Under the pieces are notes generated by a model. It made no database searches. It was not told the origin of the DNA and saw nothing but the letters and a program-made list of their open reading frames with translations. A stretch of DNA of 64,000 bases from JBCBSP01 sp964550935. GTDB taxonomy: Bacteria; Pseudomonadota; Alphaproteobacteria; Caulobacterales; Maricaulaceae. Below, piece by piece: positions 50,393-58,574 of the stretch. The position numbers and the translations under genes were made by a program. Position 1 is the first letter of the stretch. Each line of letters starts with the position of its first letter. The stretch spans positions 1 to 64,000 of the forward strand of contig CAZKBB010000005.1 in the NCBI GenBank assembly GCA_964550935.1, in the 5' to 3' direction.

Positions 50393-50629
50393 ATGCTTGA
50401 GAAACGCTCGGTCACGCTTTCCGGCCACCGCACCAGCGTCGCGCTGGAGCCCGAGTTTTGGGCCGTCATCGAGATGTCGGCGCGCGACAAGGGCCAGTCC
50501 ATCGCAGCCCTGATCAAGGAGATCGACGAGGGCCGCGCCGCATCGGGACTGGAGCGGCCGCTCGCCAGTTCGCTGCGCGTGTGGGCGCTGAAGCGCACCC
50601 AGAACGGGGCGAAAAACGGGGCCGGTTAG
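50393..50629 (+). CDS. Ribbon-helix-helix domain protein
   Basis: 78 aa. KRSVTLSGHRTSVALEPEFW and AVIEMSARDKGQSIAALIKEID match the RHH_4 family of small DNA-binding proteins common in alphaproteobacteria, often near fumC. Probably a transcription factor dimer; target unknown. It is not paired with a toxin gene. Confidence 0.85.
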   Translation: MLEKRSVTLSGHRTSVALEPEFWAVIEMSARDKGQSIAALIKEIDEGRAASGLERPLASSLRVWALKRTQNGAKNGAG

Positions 50630-50640
50630 GCTGAACGCGC

Positions 50641-51252
50641 TCAGCGGTAGGACGCCGCCTCCCGCGCGCCGATGCGCATGACCTCATCGTCACCGCAGGC
50701 GAACGATTTCGACTCCCGGTCGGCGACCGCGCGGGCGATCGCGTTGGCGTCCTCGACTTGCGTCACGTCGACATAGGCGGCGTGACACGCGCTGACCTCG
50801 CCGTCGGTCCGCAGCGCGGAGACGACCAGAAACTCTTCGTCACGCACCCACTCGTCCTCGAAGCTTCCCACCGATCCGTCCGCGGCGCGCGGGGTCAGGC
50901 TGCGCCAGCGCAGGATCGTGGCGTAGGGCGCGAACCAGTTTCCGTCGCGCACGCCGCGCCACTCCACGGTGCGCTGAACGTTCGCCGCGAGGCCCTGAGT
51001 GAGCGGGCCTTCGGACAGCTGCGCCTCGATCCCGCGCGATCCGAACGCGGCGCGCGAGCTGTGGTCGCTCGCCCCGATCGTGACGGTCCATTCGCCCACC
51101 GCCTCGCAGCGCACCATGATGGGCGCCAGGCCCTGCGTTTCGATATCCGGACAGGCCTCGATCTGGGAATAGACGCTGTCGCGGCTCTGCGCGGCGGCGC
51201 CGGGTGTCAGGACGGTCCCGGCGACAAGAATGGCGGCGACGGTGCGAAGCAT
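50641..51252 (-). CDS. Hypothetical secreted protein
   Basis: 203 aa with a cleavable signal peptide (MLRTVAAILVAGTVLTPGAA, then AQS). The mature part is beta-rich with four cysteines (ACPD, RCEAVG, SACHAA, FACGDD) that could form two disulfides in the periplasm. No domain recognised. Convergent with the RHH gene and divergent from the ClC gene. Confidence 0.7.
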   Translation of the reverse strand: MLRTVAAILVAGTVLTPGAAAQSRDSVYSQIEACPDIETQGLAPIMVRCEAVGEWTVTIGASDHSSRAAFGSRGIEAQLSEGPLTQGLAANVQRTVEWRGVRDGNWFAPYATILRWRSLTPRAADGSVGSFEDEWVRDEEFLVVSALRTDGEVSACHAAYVDVTQVEDANAIARAVADRESKSFACGDDEVMRIGAREAASYR

Positions 51253-51365
51253 GGCGGATCCCCCTGTTGAACGCGCCTTGAACGCTACCCCGGCGGAGCG
51301 GGCCTGAACACTGCGAACGCGACGCCCGGCTTGACCCCGGGCGCGACAGGGGCTTTCAACCGCCC

Positions 51366-53018
51366 ATGCCCGACAGCGTCCCCAAGCCCCACCGCCTGTC
51401 CCCGATCGCGACGCTCCGCTGGACGCGCCGGGCCTTCACCGAAGGCCGCTCGCCGGCGCTGTGGCTGTTGGCGATCGTCGTCGGTGTGGCGGCCGGCTAT
51501 GCCGCGGTCGGTCTGCGCCTGGCGATCCAGGGCGTGCAGTGGATCGCTTTCGGCGAGGCGAGCGAGCGCCTGGCGAGCGCGGCCGGGGCGCTCTCCCCGC
51601 TTCACGTGATCATGGCGCCGGTGCTGGGCGGCTGCGTGGTCGCCGCGCTGCTTTACGCCGGCCAGCGCTTCAAATGGCTGCCCGAGGCGCGCGCCCAGGG
51701 CATCTCCGACGTGATCGAGACCCGCGCGGTGCGCGCCGGGCGCATGGACGCCGCGCCGGGGCTGCTCTCCGCGGCGATCTCGGCGGTGTCGCTGGGCTCA
51801 GGCGGCTCGGCCGGGCGCGAAGGCCCGGCGGTGCATCTGGGCGCGACGCTCGCGGCGCTGTTCACCCGCGCGCTGGGCCTGCCGCCGAGGGCCGCGCGCA
51901 TCATGCTCGCCTGCGGCGCGGCGGCGGCGGTCTCGGCGAGCTTCAACGCGCCGATCGCCGGGGCGCTGTTCGCATTCGAGGTGGTGCTCGGCCATTACGC
52001 GCTGCGCGCCGTCGCGCCGGTGGCCGCGGCGAGCGTGACCGGAGCGGTGATCGCAAGGCTGCACTTCGGCGCCACGCCCGCCTTCGCCCTGCCCGCGATT
52101 GAGCCGGCCTCGGTCGCCGACTTCGCGGCCATGGCGCCGCTCGGCCTCGCCGCGGCGGCGGTTGCGATCGCCTTCATCTCCACCGCCTACGCCGCCCCGC
52201 GCGTCGTGGCGCGCGCGGCCGAGCGCGCGCACTGGCCGCTCTGGGCGCTGCCGCCCGCCGGCGGGCTCGCGGTGGGCGTGATCGGGGCGATGTTCCCTGA
52301 GGTGCTCGGCGTCGGCTACGAGGCGACCGCCGAGGCGCTCGCGGGTGGGTATGCGCCGCTGCTTCTGGCCGGGCTGATCCTGGCCAAGCTCGCCGCGACC
52401 GTGATCACGCTCGGCTTTCGCTTCGGCGGCGGGGTGTTCTCGCCCTCGCTCTATCTCGGGGCCATGCTGGGCGCGCTGTTCGGCGCCGGCGCCACGGCGC
52501 TGTTCGGCGAGCAGAGCGCCGGCCTCGCCCTGTTCGCGGTGGTGGGCATGGGCGCGGTCTCAGGCGCGGTGCTCGGCGCGCCGCTCTCCACCACCCTCAT
52601 CGTGTTCGAGCTGACACAGAGCTATCAGGCCTCGATCGCGCTTCTGGTCGCGGTCTCGCTCGCCACCGTGGTCACCAACGCGGTCACCAAGGGCTCCTAC
52701 TTCCAGAAGCAGGTGGAGCGGCGCGGCTATGACCTCACCGCCGGCAATGCGCGCGTCATCCTGCAGACGATCCGCGCGCGCGATCTGATGAGCGAGGTGG
52801 ACAAGGCCGAGGCGCGCTTCGCCCGCGACGAGCCCCATGTGTACGAGGACGACTATCTCGGCCGCGTGCTCGGCTTCTTCTCGGCCGAACAGCTCGAAGG
52901 CGCGCCGGTGCGCGCGCGCGCCGGAGACCAGCCCGTGGTCGGCTATGTCTCGCGCGCCGACGCCCACGCCGCCTACGCCCGCGCCCTGCAAAGCGCGCAT
53001 GAGGAGGAGCATCGCTAG
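51366..53018 (+). CDS. ClC-family chloride channel/transporter
   Basis: 550 aa, about 10-12 membrane segments over residues 30-440. Selectivity motifs GSGGSAGREGPAVHLG (gating Glu152) and SFNAPIAGALFAFEVVLGHY are clear. At the site of the E. coli antiporter proton glutamate (FIIEEM) this reads FAFEVV, so that Glu is Val, which favours a channel or weakly coupled mode. The C-terminal 120 residues begin IRARDLM like a CBS domain but look degenerate. Probably Cl- or other anion movement across the inner membrane. Confidence 0.9.
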   Translation: MPDSVPKPHRLSPIATLRWTRRAFTEGRSPALWLLAIVVGVAAGYAAVGLRLAIQGVQWIAFGEASERLASAAGALSPLHVIMAPVLGGCVVAALLYAGQRFKWLPEARAQGISDVIETRAVRAGRMDAAPGLLSAAISAVSLGSGGSAGREGPAVHLGATLAALFTRALGLPPRAARIMLACGAAAAVSASFNAPIAGALFAFEVVLGHYALRAVAPVAAASVTGAVIARLHFGATPAFALPAIEPASVADFAAMAPLGLAAAAVAIAFISTAYAAPRVVARAAERAHWPLWALPPAGGLAVGVIGAMFPEVLGVGYEATAEALAGGYAPLLLAGLILAKLAATVITLGFRFGGGVFSPSLYLGAMLGALFGAGATALFGEQSAGLALFAVVGMGAVSGAVLGAPLSTTLIVFELTQSYQASIALLVAVSLATVVTNAVTKGSYFQKQVERRGYDLTAGNARVILQTIRARDLMSEVDKAEARFARDEPHVYEDDYLGRVLGFFSAEQLEGAPVRARAGDQPVVGYVSRADAHAAYARALQSAHEEEHR

Positions 53019-53362
53019 GGGCGGATGCGCAGCAGGGTCGAAAGCAGCACCGCGACCGCATCCAGCGTCTCTGGCGGCGCTGCGCCCAGCCGGCGCAAGC
53101 GACGTGACGCCGGATCGAGCGCGCGCACCTGATCGACGAGAACGCCGCTGCTCACCGCCAGCCCGTCAGGCAGGATCACCTTGAACGCATACGCGGCGGT
53201 GTTGGAGGTGATGGGACATCCGATCACGGTGCTGGCGCGGGCGTTGTAGATCGCCGGGGTCAGGATGAGAAAGGGTCGCCGGCCCGCCTGCTCACGCCCG
53301 GCCTGCTCCTTCATGACGACCGAGACGAGATCGCCGCGGTCCAGCTCGCCCGCTTCAGTCAC
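53015..53362 (-). CDS. mazF: MazF/PemK-type endoribonuclease toxin
   Basis: 115 aa, GTG start. LDRGDLVSVVM, QAGRRPFLILTPAIYNARAST, VIGCPITSN and LVDQVRALDPASRRLRRLG are PemK/MazF features; the Gln/Asp in DQVRALD form part of the active site. It would cleave mRNA unless bound by the antitoxin encoded just upstream (8-base overlap). Confidence 0.9.
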   Translation of the reverse strand: MTEAGELDRGDLVSVVMKEQAGREQAGRRPFLILTPAIYNARASTVIGCPITSNTAAYAFKVILPDGLAVSSGVLVDQVRALDPASRRLRRLGAAPPETLDAVAVLLSTLLRIRP

Positions 53363-53597
53363 GGATCACTTCCGCGCCCAGATCGGGACCGGCGTCGATG
53401 ATGTCGGGGCGCTCCTGATCGTCCATCTGGGCGACAAGGTCTTCGAGCGTCGCCCGCTTGCTGGCGCCCATGACCAGCGTGCCGCGTTCGAGCGTCAGCT
53501 CCACCTCGTCGCCGGGCGAAAGGCCGAGGGCCTCCAGATAGGCGCGCGGCAGCCGAACCGCCGCCGAGCGTCCCCATTTTCCGATAAGCGCCTTCAT
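53355..53597 (-). CDS. mazE: MazE/AbrB-type antitoxin
   Basis: 80 aa from ATG 53597. The swapped-hairpin AbrB DNA-binding domain is KALIGKWGRSAAVRLPRAYL through LSPGDEVELTLE, followed by an acidic C-terminal tail that would wrap the toxin. It neutralises MazF and probably autoregulates the pair. Longer in-frame start at 53651 is less likely because the fold begins at MKAL. Confidence 0.9.
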   Translation of the reverse strand: MKALIGKWGRSAAVRLPRAYLEALGLSPGDEVELTLERGTLVMGASKRATLEDLVAQMDDQERPDIIDAGPDLGAEVIRD

Positions 53598-53751
53598 GGC
53601 GGCCTTCGCCTGGATAGGCGTTGAAATATTACACCCCGGCGCATCCGTCACTCAGTCGCCTCCTCCTGCTCCTGCCCCCGCCCCCTGCTACGGGCGCCTC
53701 GGCGTGCTAGCTTCGGTCTCACCGACGCTCGGAGCGAATCGCCGCTCGCCC

Positions 53752-53791
53752 TATCGCCGCCAGCCGTATCGCCGCCAGCCGTATCGCCGCT
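53752..53791. repeat. Short tandem repeat, 15-bp unit, about 2.7 copies
   Basis: TATCGCCGCCAGCCG is repeated at 53752-53766 and 53767-53781, then TATCGCCGCT begins a third, partial copy. It lies 16 bases before the uvrD-like start, in the leader. It may be a slippage-prone leader sequence; no coding function. Confidence 0.7.
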
Positions 53792-53806
53792 TGAAGGGCT
53801 TCGCCC

Positions 53807-56140
53807 ATGACCGCCGACGCCAGCCCGTCCCAGACCGGCCGCTCCATATCCGACCTCGCCCGGCCCCGGCCGCCCGCGGGCGGCGACGCCGACTATCTAG
53901 ACGGGCTGAACCCGGAGCAGCGCGCCGCGGTGGAGGCGGTTGAAGGCCCGGTTCTGGTGCTCGCCGGGGCGGGCACGGGCAAGACGCGGGTGCTGACGAC
54001 GCGGCTGGCGCATATCCTGGCCACCGGCCGGGCGCGGCCCTGGGAGATTCTGGCGGTCACCTTCACCAACAAGGCCGCGCGCGAGATGAAGGCGCGCGTT
54101 GGCGCCATCATCGGCGAGGCGGTCGAGGGCGTGCCCTGGCTCGGCACCTTCCACTCCATCGCCGCGCAGATCCTGCGCCGCCACGCCGAGCTGGTCGATC
54201 TCAAGCCCAGCTTCACGATCCTGGACACCGACGATCAGCTGCGCCTGATCAAGCAGATCCTTGAGGCTGAAGGCGTCGACGCCAAGCGCTGGACGCCGCG
54301 CTATTTCGCGAGCCTGCTCGACGGGTGGAAGAACCGCGGCTTCACCCCCGACCGCATCCCGGAGGAGGACAAGTGGGCCTTCGCCGAGGGCAAGGCGGGC
54401 GATCTCTACGCGCTCTATCAGGAGCGCCTTCGCGTTCTGAACGCGTGCGACTTCGGCGATCTGCTCCTGCACACGCTGGAGATCTTCAAGGCGAATGCGG
54501 ACGTGCTCGCGGCCTATCACCGCAAGTTCCGCTACCTCCTGGTGGACGAGTATCAGGACACCAACACCGCCCAGTATCTCTGGCTGCGGCTATTGGCGCA
54601 GGGCTCGAACAATATCTGCTGCGTGGGCGACGACGATCAGTCGATCTACGGCTGGCGCGGGGCCGAAGTGGACAACATCCTGCGCTTCGAGACCGATTTT
54701 CCCGGCGCCGCCGTGATCCGTCTGGAGCGCAATTACCGCTCCACTGAGCACATCCTCGGCGCGGCCTCGGGCCTCATCGCGGCGAACAAGGCCCGGCTCG
54801 GCAAGACGCTGTGGACCGACGACGAGGGCGGGGAGAAGGTCCAGGTGCGCGGCCTGTGGGACGGCGACGCCGAGGCGCGCTTCGTCGCCGACGAGATCGA
54901 GGCCCATGTGCGCCGCGGCGGCGCGCACGCCAACATCGCGGTGCTGGTGCGCGCCTCCTGGCAGATGCGCGCCTTCGAGGACCGCTTCATCATGCTGGGC
55001 CTGCCCTACAAGGTGGTCGGCGGCCCGCGCTTTTTCGAGCGCGCCGAGGTGCGCGACGCCCACGCCTATATGCGCCTGGTGCGCAGCCCGGAGGACGATC
55101 TCGCCTTCGAGCGCGTGGTCAACACGCCCAAGCGCGGGATCGGCGACACCACCGTGCAGAAGATCGCCGGCGCGGCGCGCGCCGCGCGCACCTCCATGAG
55201 CGAGGCCGCGCGGCTGATGACCCAGACCGACGAGATCAAGGGCAAGGCGCGCTCAGGGCTCCACGCCTTCCTTCGCGACATGGATCGTTGGCGCGACCAG
55301 GCGCGCGAGATGCGCCATGACGCGCTCGCCGAGATCATCCTCGATGAAAGCGGCTACACCGGCATGTGGCGCGAGGACAAAAGCCCCCAGGCCGCCGGCC
55401 GGTTGGACAACCTGAAAGAGCTCGTGCGCTCCATGGGCGAGTTCGACACGCTGGAGAGCTATCTCGAACACGTCTCCCTGGTGACCGATCTCGACCGCGC
55501 CGGGGACGGCGACGAGGTCTCTTTGATGACTCTGCATGCGGCGAAGGGGCTGGAGTTTCCGCTGGTCTTCCTGCCCGGCTGGGAGGAGACGGTGTTTCCC
55601 TCCCAGCGCTCGCTCGACGAGGGCGGGACCGCCTCGCTGGAGGAGGAGCGGCGCCTGGCCTATGTGGGCGTGACCCGGGCGCGCGAGCGCGCGGTCATCT
55701 CCTTCACCGCCAACCGGATGATCTTCGGGCGCTGGCAGAGCGTGATCCCGTCGCGCTTCGTCGACGAACTGCCCGAGCCCCATGTCGAGGCCAAAGCCGA
55801 GACCGGCTATTACGACGCCGGGCCGGGCTTCGAGGGCGTGTCAGAGCCCGCCGACGCCTTCCGCTCCAGTTATGAGAGCCCTGGCTGGAAGCGCTATCAG
55901 GCCGCGCAGGCCTCCGGCCGGCGGCGCGATCCCGGAGTCATCGAGGGCAAGGCGACCTTGATCGAAAGCGGCGCGTCCTCGGTGGGCGGGGAGGCGAAAT
56001 GGCGCCCCGGCGACCGGGTGTTCCACCAGAAATTCGGCTACGGCACGGTCAAGGCCGCCGACGGCGCGAAGCTCTCGGTCGCCTTCGACAAGGCGGGCCT
56101 GAAGAAGGTCGTCGACAGCTTCGTCTCGGAGGCGCCGTAA
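53807..56140 (+). CDS. uvrD: UvrD/PcrA-type superfamily 1 DNA helicase
   Basis: 777 aa. Q motif LNPEQRAAVEA, Walker A LAGAGTGKTRVL, Ia FTNKAAREMK, II LLVDEYQDTN, III VGDDDQSIYGWRGA, IV RLERNYRST, V SLMTLHAAKGLEFPLVFL, VI AYVGVTRARERA. The C-terminal Tudor-like RNAP-binding domain (PGDRVFHQKFGYGTVKA) is present. It works in nucleotide-excision and mismatch repair and at stalled forks. Starts at ATG 53807 just after a tandem repeat. Confidence 0.95.
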   Translation: MTADASPSQTGRSISDLARPRPPAGGDADYLDGLNPEQRAAVEAVEGPVLVLAGAGTGKTRVLTTRLAHILATGRARPWEILAVTFTNKAAREMKARVGAIIGEAVEGVPWLGTFHSIAAQILRRHAELVDLKPSFTILDTDDQLRLIKQILEAEGVDAKRWTPRYFASLLDGWKNRGFTPDRIPEEDKWAFAEGKAGDLYALYQERLRVLNACDFGDLLLHTLEIFKANADVLAAYHRKFRYLLVDEYQDTNTAQYLWLRLLAQGSNNICCVGDDDQSIYGWRGAEVDNILRFETDFPGAAVIRLERNYRSTEHILGAASGLIAANKARLGKTLWTDDEGGEKVQVRGLWDGDAEARFVADEIEAHVRRGGAHANIAVLVRASWQMRAFEDRFIMLGLPYKVVGGPRFFERAEVRDAHAYMRLVRSPEDDLAFERVVNTPKRGIGDTTVQKIAGAARAARTSMSEAARLMTQTDEIKGKARSGLHAFLRDMDRWRDQAREMRHDALAEIILDESGYTGMWREDKSPQAAGRLDNLKELVRSMGEFDTLESYLEHVSLVTDLDRAGDGDEVSLMTLHAAKGLEFPLVFLPGWEETVFPSQRSLDEGGTASLEEERRLAYVGVTRARERAVISFTANRMIFGRWQSVIPSRFVDELPEPHVEAKAETGYYDAGPGFEGVSEPADAFRSSYESPGWKRYQAAQASGRRRDPGVIEGKATLIESGASSVGGEAKWRPGDRVFHQKFGYGTVKAADGAKLSVAFDKAGLKKVVDSFVSEAP

Positions 56141-56203
56141 GGGCGCTTAACAAGCAGTCTCGACGAGCCTAAGGACCGTCGCGGCAGACGGAGCGAACCG
56201 CGC

Positions 56204-57082
56204 ATGCAAACCACGATCTGGCGGCTGACCGCCTTCGGCCCGGCCGGCGTCATCAAGGCCGCCGGGGAGCGGTTGAACGCGGCCGACCAGGCGCCGGCGC
56301 TCGGCTGGTCGATGTTCGAGGAGCCGGACCCGCAGACCGCCCGGCTCGACATCCTGTTCGCCGAGCAGCCCGACGCGGGCGCGTTCGCGCAAAGCTGGGG
56401 GCTGGAGCGCGAGGACGTCGAGGTGCTGTTCGGCCCGCTGCCCGAGGAGGACTGGGTGGCGATGTCGCTGCAGGGCCTGCCGCCGGTGGAGGCCGGCCGC
56501 TTCGTGCTGCACGGCGGCCATACGCCGGCCGGCGACATCGCCGCGGGCAAGACCGCGATCCTGATCGAGGCCGGCCCCGCCTTCGGCACCGGCCATCACG
56601 GCACCACCAAGGGCTGCCTCATCGCGCTCGACCGCCTGGCCGAGGCCGGCCCGGCGCCCAAGCGCGTGCTCGACCTCGGCGCGGGCACCGGCGCGCTCGC
56701 CATCGCCGCGGCGAAGGTCTGGGCCGAGGCCGAGATCATCGCTTCGGATATCGATGCGGACTCCGTCACCGAAACGATCGACAACGCTCAGAAGAACGCC
56801 GTCGCCGACCGCATCGAGGCGACCGAGGCGGACGGCTTCGCCCATGCGCGGCTCGACGGGCCGTTCGATCTGATCCTCGCCAACATTCTCGCCGGGCCGC
56901 TGCAGGATCTCGCCCGCGACCTCGCCGCGCGCACCTCGCCGGGAGGGACGGTCGTTCTGTCGGGCCTTCTGGAGCATCAGGAAGACGCGGTGAAGGCGGC
57001 CTATGACGGCGCGGGGCTGAGCTTTCGCGCGCGCGACGTCATCGACGGCTGGGTGATCCTGACCTTCGACGCGCCCGGCTGA
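56204..57082 (+). CDS. prmA: Ribosomal protein L11 methyltransferase PrmA
   Basis: 292 aa. An N-terminal substrate-recognition domain (1-120), then AGPAFGTGHHGTTKGCL, SAM motif VLDLGAGTGALAIAAAK, IASDIDADSV and DLILANILAGPLQDLA, all PrmA features. It trimethylates L11 lysines and N-terminus. 63 bases after uvrD, likely one transcript. Confidence 0.92.
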   Translation: MQTTIWRLTAFGPAGVIKAAGERLNAADQAPALGWSMFEEPDPQTARLDILFAEQPDAGAFAQSWGLEREDVEVLFGPLPEEDWVAMSLQGLPPVEAGRFVLHGGHTPAGDIAAGKTAILIEAGPAFGTGHHGTTKGCLIALDRLAEAGPAPKRVLDLGAGTGALAIAAAKVWAEAEIIASDIDADSVTETIDNAQKNAVADRIEATEADGFAHARLDGPFDLILANILAGPLQDLARDLAARTSPGGTVVLSGLLEHQEDAVKAAYDGAGLSFRARDVIDGWVILTFDAPG

Positions 57083-57149
57083 GCCGCCCGCCGTCGCGAC
57101 ACCGCTGCGCGCAAGACCCGACGGGCTTGCGGAGGCGCGCTTGACTCTC

Positions 57150-57173
57150 ATCAAAATATCATGTTTTCTTGAT
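57150..57173 (+). promoter_or_regulatory. Candidate ArsR operator/promoter of arsR-arsI
   Basis: ATCAA (57150-57154) and TTGAT (57169-57173) form an inverted repeat in a short AT-rich island that ends at the arsR start. TTGACT at 57141-57146 is a plausible -35, which would put the dyad over the -10/start region, as expected for autorepression by ArsR. Confidence 0.5.
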
Positions 57174-57175
57174 TT

Positions 57176-57520
57176 ATGGATAAATCAAACGCCCTCGACG
57201 CGCTCGACGCGCTTTCCCACGACACCCGGCTCGACCTGTTCCGGCTTCTGGTCCGGGCCGGCCGGTCCGGCCTCGCGGCCGGCGACGCGGCCGAGCGGCT
57301 GGCGCTGCGCCAGAACACCGCCTCGACCAATCTCGCGATCCTGGCGCGCGCCGGGCTCGTCCAATCGCGGCGCGAGGGGCGCAACATCATCTACGCGGCG
57401 AATTTCGACACGATGCGCGGGCTCGTCGGCTTCCTGATGAAGGATTGCTGCGCGGGCGCGCCGGCGAAAGTCGATCCGCTGCTCGATCAGATCACGGCGA
57501 ACCAAGGAGAGACGCCATGA
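57176..57520 (+). CDS. arsR: ArsR/SmtB-family metalloregulator
   Basis: 114 aa winged-helix repressor: ALSHDTRLDLFRLLVRAG, recognition helix RQNTASTNLAILARAGLV, wing SRREGRNIIYAA. A C-terminal Cys pair (MKDCCAGAP) is a likely As(III)-binding site, as in C-terminal-cysteine ArsR repressors. It is coupled to arsI by ATGA, so it probably senses arsenite or organoarsenicals. Confidence 0.9.
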   Translation: MDKSNALDALDALSHDTRLDLFRLLVRAGRSGLAAGDAAERLALRQNTASTNLAILARAGLVQSRREGRNIIYAANFDTMRGLVGFLMKDCCAGAPAKVDPLLDQITANQGETP

Positions 57521-57945
57521 CACGCTTTCATCTCGCCCTCACGGTGTCCGACCTGGACCGGTCGGCGGCCTTCTACACCCGCCTGTTCGGCGCCGCGCCG
57601 GTCGTGCGCGAAGCCGATTACGCCAAGTGGATCGTTGAGGATCCGGCGCTGAACCTGTCGCTGTCCACCCGCGGCTCGACGCACGGCGTGGACCATGTGG
57701 GCCTGGAGACCGACAGCGACGAGGGTCTCGCGGAGCTGCGCGCCGCGCTCGTGGCCGCCGAAGGCCCGCTCCTGGACCAGCCCGACGTGACGTGCTGCTA
57801 CGCCCGCTCGGCGAAGACCTGGACCCATGATCCAGACGGCGTCGCGTGGGAGACGTTCCGCAGCTACGGTCGAACCGCCGAATACGGCGACGGCTCGCGC
57901 GACCGCGCAAGGCTCGCGGGAGCGAGCGAACAGCCTTGCTGTTGA
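57517..57945 (+). CDS. arsI: ArsI/CadI-family VOC metalloenzyme (C-As lyase-like)
   Basis: 142 aa. MTRFHLALTVSDLDRSAAFY, HGVDHVGLE, vicinal cysteines in DVTCCYARSAKTWTHDPDG and a C-terminal EQPCC match ArsI, which cleaves the carbon-arsenic bond of trivalent methyl- or aromatic arsenicals using Fe(II); CadI is the close alternative. The pair with arsR supports an arsenic role. arsC, acr3/arsB and arsM are not in the window. Confidence 0.85.
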   Translation: MTRFHLALTVSDLDRSAAFYTRLFGAAPVVREADYAKWIVEDPALNLSLSTRGSTHGVDHVGLETDSDEGLAELRAALVAAEGPLLDQPDVTCCYARSAKTWTHDPDGVAWETFRSYGRTAEYGDGSRDRARLAGASEQPCC

Positions 57946-57954
57946 AACGAAGGC

Positions 57955-58028
57955 CTCACCCCGGCCGGCGCCCGTCGGGGGGCGTTGGCGCGAGAGGGGA
58001 GCGCGCTGGCGGGCGCGACCGGGGTGAG
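57955..58028. repeat. Palindromic intergenic element with perfect 10-bp ends
   Basis: CTCACCCCGG (57955-57964) and CCGGGGTGAG (58019-58028) are perfect inverted ends of a 74-bp GC-rich unit after arsI. The GGCCTCACCCC end is shared, inverted, with 11168-11178. Looks like a short non-coding interspersed palindrome; no transposase. Confidence 0.55.
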
Positions 58029-58040
58029 TTCGCGCGCCGC

Positions 58041-58184
58041 TTAGCGGCGGCGGATGACGCCGGGCAAGCCGGCGCGTTCGAACACGGCGTTCCAGTCGGT
58101 CGTGCGCGGACGGGCGCGGGAGCGCTCAAGGCCGGCGAGCGCGTCGCAACCGGTCAGGCGAAGATGATCGTCATGCCCGCTCAT
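58041..58184 (-). CDS. Small hypothetical protein (47 aa)
   Basis: ATG 58184 with GAGGAG 8 bases upstream opens 47 codons ending TAA 58041-58043. The product begins MSGHDDHLRLTGCDALAGLE and ends with WNAVFERAGLPGVIRRR, soluble and basic. No known domain. The strong ribosome site and codon usage like the neighbours support it. Confidence 0.5.
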   Translation of the reverse strand: MSGHDDHLRLTGCDALAGLERSRARPRTTDWNAVFERAGLPGVIRRR

Positions 58185-58574
58185 GGCGCGGTCTCCTCAA
58201 ATCCTTCGGCCTCAGAATCGAGCCTCTTGAAGGTTTTGTGAAGCCCCGCGCACGCATCGCCGCCATGCGTTCGTGTCAAGGCTCGCGAAACCCGGCTGTG
58301 CGGCAACCCGGCGCGGCGCCTCCCGCCTTGTCGATGTCGAAGACACGCACACGAACCTGACACTGAGAACGCCGCCCCGAAGACCGCCACGCGCGCCATG
58401 CTCGCCACGCTGACGGGTCATGTCGAGCCGCCCGCGGCGAAAAAGGCGCGCGACATGCTCGACGATGACGCCAAGCCGTTCTGGCCGATTGCGGCGTGAT
58501 CGCGCGCCCTCACGCTCAGGCTTTCGGCAGGGTTGCGATTGATCGCGGGCCGGGCGCGCACTAGCGTCTGACCC
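58185..58574. other. Intergenic region upstream of aminopeptidase P
   Basis: 390 bases between the 47-aa gene (minus) and pepP (plus). A plus frame from ATG 58398 to TGA 58497-58499 would encode 33 aa ending KARDMLDDDAKPFWPIAA, but it has no ribosome site and no recognised relative; it could be the end of a decayed gene. Otherwise nothing is seen. Confidence 0.4.

Noticed and set aside
53752..53791. CRISPR-like repeat
   Set aside because: Contiguous 15-bp tandem units without spacers and no cas genes.
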